Below are positions 57,317-64,000 of a stretch of 64,000 bases of DNA, piece by piece (within the stretch, counting starts at the first letter, position 1; every line of letters starts with the position of its first letter). Both the position numbers and the translations under genes were made by a program. The notes below the pieces were generated by a model that searched no databases, was not told where the DNA came from, and was given only the letters and a program-made list of their open reading frames with translations. The DNA lies in contig OZ231126.1 of the NCBI GenBank assembly GCA_965153355.1, positions 76,012,001 through 76,076,000 of the forward strand, in the 5' to 3' direction. Origin of the DNA: Flaccisagitta enflata. Lineage: Eukaryota; Chaetognatha; Sagittoidea; Aphragmophora.

Positions 57317-57888
57317 TTTTTCTCCTCCTCTTCCTCCTCCTCCTTTCTCATCTCCGACCTCGACAACTTGAACAATTCCGTCGACTTCACCGCAGCGTTA
57401 TTCTCAGAGGCAATCGATGTCGCTTTTTTGCGTTTCAAAATTGATTTCAAAATATCTCCCGTTCAAGGAAAACGGATCCGGAATTTGAATCATTTCATAT
57501 ACCAGTCCGTCTTCTCGCCGCTTCCTCCGTCCATTCATCTATCTGTCAGTCCGTCTTCTCGACTGTTCCTCCGTACCTGCGTCCGTCTGTTCATCGGTTT
57601 ATCATTAGTAGTCTTTCAGAGGCGCATTATTCGAGTCGATCCACTTCGATAGGCGCACTTGTTGATTTGAAGAAAAAAAAACTTTGTAAACACTTACAGA
57701 TAAACCCGACAATAATCGCTGTCAAAGAACTGACATATTCTATTCGTGATACGTTAATTTTCGTCATTGCCAATATTGCGGGGTGTAAACGTACGCCTAG
57801 TAAGCGTAACTTTCGGTGAAGATACACCAAGAGAGAACATGTACATTCTTTTGTATGTAAATAAATCACCGATCGCCATTGCAATCGA
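57317..57888. other. No secure gene
   Basis: The plus frame running out of the ATC array stays open to 57652 with ordinary composition (SDLDNLNNSVDFTAALFSEA and so on), but has no start of its own and no domain. Confidence 0.25.
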
Positions 57889-58126
57889 GGCCGGATACCC
57901 CAGTCGCGTGCGGGTGGGCAGGGGTCGTATTTGAGGTCACTTGATCATCTGGGCAGGAGCAGTGAGGCCAAAAACCGCAAAAAAAAACAAACAAACAAAA
58001 AAAGTTGAGTGTGACGGACGGGCGGACAGACGGACGGACGGACGGACCAGCGGATGGACGAACAGACCAACGGTCCGACGGACCGACAAAGCAGAGTGTA
58101 GAGTCGCGTAGAACACGACTAAAAAC
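57889..58126 (-). mobile_element. Family A repeat, full length
   Basis: Reversed: TAGTCGTGTTCTACGCGACT, CTACACTCTGCTTTGTC, a GGTCCGTCGG run, CACACTCAACTTTTTTTG, CCTCACTGCTCCTGCCCAGA, GTGACCTCAAATACGACCCC, TGCCCACCCGCACGCGACTG, GGGTATCCGGCC (tail shortened by loss of AGCCGTGT). Confidence 0.9.
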
Positions 58127-58433
58127 GCGGAACTACGCTATCAACGGCGAGAAAATGAAAAAATGATTGACGCATTTATCAAAAATGGAAACGTTTAGCT
58201 GTCTTATGTCATTTTTTTACTGCTCGTTTTTTCCATCTAATGATATTCTCAATGACTTTCTTCCTCTTCATGTTCTTTCCTTTACTTTGCAGGAAAAATG
58301 TTAAGACCACCAAGAAAACCAATCGATCTATTAGATAAAAAAAATCATAATATAAGAAATAGGATAGCACATAGGAAACTGATCTGGAATACCAGTTATG
58401 AATATAATGGGAAACTATGTGTTGCTATGTGTA

Positions 58434-60175
58434 AAGTAGATGTCGTCTATACTTGGAAATAGGGGGGCCCTCATATTTATGCAAATAAAATGAAACTGTG
58501 CGTGCATAATGTTTATGTCCTATAAGGTTGATGATGTGGTTTGGCAGCACTGTGGATAGAAAATTCTCTTCAATACACTAGTTCAAATTTATTCTTCGCT
58601 TTGCAAGGATTTGTCTACAGAGCCCGACAAAATTTTCAGCTGCCTACAAGCTAGATTTTCTTACAAGCTCTTGCCTACAAAATATTTTGATAAATCTGTA
58701 TATGACGGCAAATTTCTGAAGGAAAATCAAGCGTTTCACCATATCTTCTGCATCAGTATCAGGAAAATAATGGTACTCAAATGTTTTTCGAAGACAAATT
58801 GTCTCTAGAGACACTTAGTGTATATATTTTTTTCATATTCTGACCTCGAAAGTAATTATAACTATGCAATTTACATAAAAATAGACAAGAAAATCAAGGT
58901 CTTTGATGAAATCTTGTTAACAATTTTTTATTCTTGCCTGCGGTTGAAATTATATTACTCTCTAATGAAGGGAAGTTTTGCATTTTCAAAAACATAGTTC
59001 TCTCTGTAAATGATTTTCAAGGAGAACTATGTTTTCCGTTTTTTCATTTTTCCATTTTCTATGCAAATTTATAATTTCAACGAGCCCTTGGTCACTAACC
59101 AAAACTGAAATTCTTAGTAATTTGCAGTAAATTTTCCTCTTAAATTTCATCTTTATTAGGTAATTTTTTGTTGTTAAGTGCAAATCATGCAAAAAAATAT
59201 CTATCATAACATATTTCAATAATTATTTTTACAAAATCATTCAGTTTTATACATCTTTATTTTTCAATTTTGGCCCCCGATGAAACACAAATGTTGCCTT
59301 CGGAAGACCACTGTCATATACAGATATCCAAAATATATTGAAAAAAAGTGCAAAAGACAACTTTTTATTGTAACATGATGATATGTTGTTTCAATTTATC
59401 ATTGCATATAGATAGTATGTATTACCATATGATAAGGCAAATTAAATGAAAACATTTGCAGTCATTCCTTAGAATTTTGATACTTTATGACATAAATTTT
59501 TCAAAATTTTCAGCTTTTCAAGATTTTCTTATTGTTATGATTTTTTTTTCTAATCTCCTTGCCTACAAAATCTGTTAGCTGCCTACAAGCAATGCTTGCG
59601 TGCTTGGGCACTTTGTTGTACCCTGTTTGTCTACTGGTTAACTCACTGGACTCCGGTTTTATCATGTCTATGGTTCCAAGTTAGAATCCCAACATAAGGC
59701 AGAAAAGCCAATTGTTTCATTCATCATCTTCCAGTTAGCTTAGTATTGACCTTACCTTGATTTTCTAATTCGATTCTTGAAGATCTAATAATACTTGTCA
59801 TGTCCACCGATCCTGTACCACTTTTTGCTAGTGTGAAATGATTTTGAAAATCTCATTCTTATCTAAGTTTTCTTTCCCCTGAAGAAAGTCTATTCTTTCA
59901 ATACATAGTAATCATCCCAGGAATCAGGTTGTCCAATCGAAGTGCGTTGGGTTTGCAATTTAAGCAATAGATGAAGCTGAAATTCTGATGGAAAAACGAT
60001 TGTTCCCATAGTTTTATACTAAAAGTTTTTTTTCCTTAGGTGAGCTATAGGAGGATGCCATACCCCATCGTCAACCCTATACGGTCTAAACACCAGCAAA
60101 ATATCAATCCTTTCACTATACTGATACCTAGGTTGTGAGCTCCCCCGGATTTCCAAGATTAGACGACATCTACTG
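58434..60175 (+). mobile_element. Family J TIR element, 1742 bp, with a nested insertion
   Basis: Left AAGTAGATGTCGTCTATAC and, reversed from the right, CAGTAGATGTCGTCTAATC, flanked by TA. Shared blocks with 30154-30666 include GTGCATAATGTTTATGTCCT, GGTTAACTCACTGG, GATGAAGCTGAAATTCTG and GATGCCATACCCCATCGTCA. About 1 kb (58606-59625) is extra relative to the small copy, plus about 230 bp after the tRNA-like core. Confidence 0.8.
58606..59625. mobile_element. Inverted-repeat insertion nested in family J
   Basis: AGCTGCCTACAAGC occurs near both ends and GCCTACAAAAT near each of those. AATATTTTGATAAATCTGTA at about 58680 has an inverted partner at about 59307-59337 (TACAGATATCCAAAATATAT). Inner hairpin AACATAGTTCTC with GAGAACTATGTT at about 58991-59034. 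A 65-codon frame at 58611 has no ATG start and no domain. Confidence 0.55.
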
Positions 60176-60177
60176 TA

Positions 60178-60590
60178 TGCAATGCTTAAGACGACTTCAA
60201 CTATAAATGGAAAGAACAAAAAAATGAACTTGATAGCAAAGGCTGATGTTTGTTTTAGAGTTGATCAATTGTTTTTTTCCAATTTTATTTTTTCAGGATA
60301 TACCATCATGAAGATGATTTTCATACTTTTTCACTGGTTGATACTCATTCATTCTCTTTCATCTTTTCCTTTTTTTCTGTCCATCCAAGTCTCTCTCTTT
60401 CTGAGATTGCCGTCATCACTAAATATCGTGAGTTTGAGACTCTGAGAAATCAAAAACCTCCCACCACAAAAGTTTTCATTTTAAATACTCATTTTTCCCC
60501 CTGAAATTGGATCACGTTTCTTATACTCTGTCCGCGGGGAAAATTAGATTCGAAATAAAATCACATTTTGCTTTTCAATTTTTTCCTTTA
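60178..60590. other. No gene recognised
   Basis: AT-rich; an 87-codon frame without domain is not called. Confidence 0.45.
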
Positions 60591-60595
60591 TCTTA

Positions 60596-61152
60596 ACAGG
60601 TCTCACATAATTAGGCGGAAAAGTAAAATGATCAATAAACATAGTAAAAATGCCCTCAGCATGATGAAATTTGACATGGAGATAGCTAAGACTCAGTATT
60701 TTGACGTAGCAAGGCGATGTTGTCTACTTTCCTGCATGTAGGGCGAGATGGAGGGTGTTTTACCGAAAGTGAGGTGTCGGAAAAAATGTAGCAAAGTGGA
60801 AGACGTTTACCATTCGTCATTTTAAGATAGGATGCAAAAAACCGTCATTTATCGTGTAATGCAGTTGGTGGATACAGGAGAGTCAGTCATGCAGACGTAA
60901 AGCCGTGTATGTTGACCACAGTTGAGGAATTGAAGGTGAAGTTGAGCATAGACAATAAGAAGAGTGTGTCAGTCCCAAAATTGGTTACCTTACACTCATC
61001 GGCAGATTTTACTTTTTTGGGCATTTTTTGAATTATGTTGATAAAATGAACATAAATTGGTGATATATATCTCTTGGATTGATTATATATCCATGTTTTA
61101 CGCTCTTTTCAACGAGTTTTCATCCCTTTCCGCCTAATTTCGTGAGACCTGT
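60596..61152. mobile_element. TIR element K, 557 bp, TA-bounded
   Basis: Left ACAGGTCTCACATAATTAGG and, reversed from the right, ACAGGTCTCACGAAATTAGG, both continuing CGGAAA. TA lies outside both ends. Interior without long open frame; only the 28-bp ends are repeated. Confidence 0.85.
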
Positions 61153-61323
61153 TATTTTACTCAGTGCAACAATTAAACTGTAGATCTGAACGGGAAATAA
61201 CAACATGTAAAGACGAAAAAAGAAAAAAGAAAAAATGTTTTTTCAATTTTTTTCTTTCAACAAAATCAATCTCAATAAAAAGAAAGAGGATACAAACCGG
61301 ATCATTTTACTTGTGTTGTCCTA

Positions 61324-61354
<31 letters not shown>

Positions 61355-62040
61355 CAGTGACTTGTCTGTGACGATTAGTTCTCATCTTTGGTAATATCCA
61401 CCAGGCAATGAACTTTTACAAACGAGATGTTTAGTCGGGTTGCTTTCGACGAAGTTATTAACCCTGAATGACAGTTTTATAATCAAAGTGCATCGCTTCC
61501 TTAACTTTCCCCTCCTTCCTTGCCAGCTTGTAGCAACGCTCTCAGCGGCTTTAAAAGGATATCGAAACATTTATGGATTTTAAATCGTCTCCAGACATCA
61601 GAAAAAAGAGATGATTATGAACAATTTCCTTTGTTCATTTTTAGTCCCGGTGCTTGAAAATTAGAAATACTTGCCCAATCAAGCTCATGATGAGAATTCC
61701 AAATCTGCATATTGTTCTTCACAACTAAGACTGCGGTCTTAACTTTTCTCTTTTCCGTTTAAGAAAAATCAAAATATGAAAAAAAGATCTGATGATCCTA
61801 TCAGCAAGTGAATAAAAAGCTTATCTAGGCAACGAGTGTGGGAGCTTTTCCCCAATGCATTCAGCATCTTCCCGCTCTCTACTTTCTTCACTTTCATATC
61901 ACTTCAGATTCAGTTTGAAATCAACGCGATAAATACATACGTGCATCACTAATTCACTCCGTCCATCATAAAACCACCTAGCCGATTTCTCAACCCCCTC
62001 CCACATCTCCCATCACCTCTCTTTTTCCCCTCTCATACTT
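61153..62040. other. No secure gene; short (TTG)n at 61323-61352
   Basis: A minus-strand ATG frame of 62 codons (61570-61382) has ordinary composition (MFRYPFKAAESVATSWQGRR and so on) but no domain. It could be a small exon of an unknown gene; not called. Confidence 0.3.
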
Positions 62041-62093
62041 ACCAACTCTTCCTCCTCCCTTTTCCCCCTTTCCCTTCTATGACTAGGCCTCCG

Positions 62094-62121
62094 GTGAGTT
62101 TCAAAAGGGAAGGCAGTCGGT

Positions 62122-62173
<52 letters not shown>

Positions 62174-62318
62174 ACCAGCGCCTTTGGACTCATCGAGGGC
62201 TTTCATCTTTTTCGCCGCGGTCAACCATCTGGTTAAACCATTTTTAGTCTCCTTTTTTTCTTTTTTTCTTTTTACTACTATTGATAGTTCATCCTCTATA
62301 TTTCTTTATTTTTTTCAG
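62094..62318 (+). other. Probable 225-bp intron in the 5' UTR of the downstream gene
   Basis: Donor GCCTCCG|GTGAGTTTC at 62093/62094 and acceptor TTTCTTTATTTTTTTCAG ending at 62318, both strong matches to consensus. A (TC)n of about 48 bp (62124-62171) lies within. Confidence 0.5.
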
Positions 62319-62387
62319 GTCAACTAATCTAAAAAAGGGAAAAAAAGTTTTGTGCAGTAACTTCCGACGTGTCGATAGATATTATAA

Positions 62388-62390
62388 AAA

Positions 62391-62477
<87 letters not shown>
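62388..62477. repeat. (GAAA)n microsatellite in the presumed 5' UTR
   Basis: About 22 AAAG units, 160 bp before the ATG. An upstream ATG follows it (62488) and opens a short frame. Confidence 0.95.
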
Positions 62478-62640
62478 GAAGAAAGAGATGACTATAAAAA
62501 AACCCGAAATGGTAAATCCGAAAAGTACCCGATGACAAAACCAGGAAAACAAAAATACAAACTCTTTTTCCATCTTCAATTATTGCTAAACGACTGTTGA
62601 TTCACAAAAAAAGTCACTTTCTTTTTCTCCATTCGGAAAT

Positions 62641-63036
62641 ATGACGATGAATCTGATGGATCCCTTGAGTCAGGCCGAATCGACTTCATCAGTCGGTGGT
62701 CAACTGCCTCCTCCTCCTCCTCCACCTCCTCCTCACCATCATCTTACTCATTCGCATCACTCCTTGAACGCTGCGGCGGCGGCTGCAGCGGCAGCGGCTC
62801 ATTACAACCCTTACCGCTCTCATTACCCCCACTCTCACCCTCATCACCCCCACGGGGGGTCGACTGGAGATTCATCACTCTCGTCGCTATTTGACCACCA
62901 TCACCACCATCCTCCTCCTCCTCATCCTCCTCATCCTCCTCTTCATCATGCTCTTAATCAGCATCACCAGACTTCGTCCTCAGCAGGGGGCGTTGGTGGT
63001 CATTCTGCGGTCGGAAGTTTCGGAGTCCAACAGCAG
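62641..63036 (+). CDS. First coding exon of a His/Pro/Ala-rich protein, probable transcription regulator (partial)
   Basis: This is the best-supported coding exon. It starts at ATG in MTMNLMDPLSQAESTSSVGG, chosen because it is the first ATG of the frame after the 5' UTR microsatellite. Residues 23-31 are nine Pro, 32-34 His, 44-53 ten Ala, then HYNPYRSHYPHSHPHHPHGG, DSSLSSLFDHHHHH, PPPPHPPHPPLHHALN and a Ser/Gly-rich end FGVQQQ. Homopolymers are spelled with mixed codons (gct, gcg, gca; cct, cca), which argues for selection on the protein rather than slippage. The exon probably ends at CAGCAG|GTCCGC (63036); reading on gives a stop after two codons. Disordered His/Pro/Ala N-termini are common in homeodomain, POU, T-box and zinc-finger developmental regulators, but no DNA-binding domain is in the window, so the family is open. 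A strong acceptor at 62318 suggests a spliced 5' UTR. Confidence 0.65.
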
Positions 63037-63142
63037 GTCCGCTGATGGTTGAAGCGAGTTGAAGCGAGAAGGGTTGCCTGGCTCAAGGGTTCGGACTTGG
63101 GACTCACTTGAGAAATCTTACTTTCAACCAAACGTGCCATTA

Positions 63143-63350
63143 CCGCTGCGACTCTACACCTCGCTATATCAGTCAGTCGGTCGGTTGGTCCGTCGGTCGG
63201 TCCGTCGGTTGGTTAGTCAGCTTTCCATTTTCCCCGCGTCTTTGAGTGTTTTGAGCTCACCGCCCTGCCCAAATACGCGAGTGACCTTCCCTATCACTCT
63301 CCCTGCCCATCCGCACGCGACTGGGGTAGCCGTTTATCCGGTCTTGTTTT
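63143..63350 (+). mobile_element. Family A repeat about 100 bp downstream of the coding exon
   Basis: The head is eroded (TACCGCTGCGACTCTACACC), followed by TCGGTCGGTTGGTCCGTCGG units, CTTTCCATTTTCCCCGCGTC, TTGAGCTCACCGCCCTGCCC, CATCCGCACGCGACTGGGGT, AGCCGTTTATCCGGTCTTGT. Probably inside the first intron of the gene at 62641. Confidence 0.88.
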
Positions 63351-63895
63351 CATTTCACTTAAACGCTGCGTTTAGCTTCACTATAGTGTATGTCAAATGA
63401 CTAAAGAGAATCATACCTCTTTGTGAAACTACTTTATTGCCAACATTGAAATTTATAAGAACAAAATCTTTGCCCTATAGGCGGACATGCCTTAATAGCT
63501 GGTGAGCTATGGTGGCGCTCCACTGGAATCTGATTTCCAGCGGAGAGAATGGGAATCCAGTTCTGGACTTAAATGAAAATTGTTGGCCCTGGCTTGATTT
63601 TAAGAATCGTCCTTTGGTTGTTATTGGCCCGTCAATTCCACTTTCCAAAGCGCTCAAAACCGAACAAATTACTCTCTATACATCGTCAAAATTTGAAAGT
63701 GAATCAAGTGATCAAATCGATTCATGTCAAAGAAATGACAGCGGATGTACAAGTCATCATTCGCCCGCAGTCTATTGACCAGCTGTTTGATGCTCTGAAA
63801 ATGGATGGGGGTAGGGGGGGTAGGGGGGAGGGAAATTTTCGTAAAGGGCAGAGGGGAGGAAGTAGTTATGTATAGATTATTTAACAATCCTCCTT
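63351..63895. other. No gene recognised
   Basis: Overlapping frames of 60-100 codons on both strands at about 63475-63887 lack domains; presumed intron. Confidence 0.4.
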
Positions 63896-64000
63896 TTTGG
63901 GCAGCGGCCCCGAAGGGGACAAAGTCCTGTAGAATACATCCATTACGTCCATTTATCCATTTTTCCGTCCATTTGTTTGTTCATTTTTCCCCCCCAGGTC
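63896..64000 (+). mobile_element. Superfamily E left arm, cut by window end
   Basis: TGGGCAGCGGCCCCGAAGGG, GACAAAGTCCTGTAGAATAC, then a GTCCATTT run and CCCCCCAGGTC, the start of the array. Confidence 0.85.

Overview
This is eukaryotic, almost certainly invertebrate-animal, nuclear DNA. It has canonical GT-AG splice signals, TA-flanked inverted-repeat transposons, very long microsatellites, and one exon with the poly-Pro/poly-His/poly-Ala composition typical of animal developmental transcription factors. There are no operons, no bacterial-type genes and no recognisable transposase, reverse transcriptase or other enzyme domain. I cannot name the species.

Roughly two thirds of the window is repetitive. 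Three kinds of repeat dominate. (1) Family A: about 200 bp, with a palindromic head (AGTCGCG-TGCA-CGCGACT), a GGTC/GTCC tetranucleotide run, and a conserved tail (ACGCGACTGGGGTAGCCGTG, then TATCCGGCCTTG). About 20 copies lie on both strands, and several are swollen by a 10-bp GTCATTTT-type minisatellite. (2) Superfamily D/E: hairpin-ended units (GGCAGCGGCCCCGAAGGGG, GGTCAGCGGTACCCG) around arrays of about 18-20 bp (AGGCTGGGATTTGAGCC or GAGGGCAGATTTCAGGCCT) that often switch orientation in the middle. (3) Pure microsatellites: (TC)n, (CA)n, (GTT)n, (GGT)n, (GAA)n, (GAAA)n, (ATC)n and (AT)n, many 100-600 bp long. Several short TA-flanked inverted-repeat (MITE-like) families are also present: a pogo/Tigger-like one, two others with Tc1/mariner-like ends, foldback elements, and a G/C-tract hairpin family.

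Layout. 0-2.2 kb: two family A copies flank a candidate minus-strand gene fragment with a 39-bp intron. 4-9 kb: a foldback element, (GAAGCG)n elements, a D element. 9.6-16.8 kb: minisatellites, family H elements with a pogo-like element nested inside, A elements, a G/C-tract hairpin. 17-21 kb: a 304-bp tandem duplication and D/E elements in polypyrimidine. 22.3-22.9 kb: a 600-bp GTT array. 25-30.7 kb: A elements with expanded 10-bp arrays (one about 1.3 kb), a foldback element and a TIR element with a tRNA-like core. 32.6-33.6 and 39.3-44.6 kb: clusters of E/D units, the second carrying an inverted pair of 740-bp segments. 45-51.8 kb: giant CA, GGT, GAA, TTC and AAC arrays. 52-58 kb: D and A elements, a TIR element, and a higher-order GAAA/GAAT/AAACAAAG array. 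58.4-61.2 kb: a second copy of the tRNA-cored TIR element with a nested insertion, and another TIR element. 62-63.04 kb: the best gene evidence, a plus-strand 5' UTR plus first coding exon of a His/Pro/Ala-rich protein, with a family A element about 100 bp inside the following intron.

Only the 62.6 kb exon and, less certainly, the 0.9-1.46 kb minus-strand exons are offered as host coding sequence. Most long open frames in the window are translations of microsatellites.
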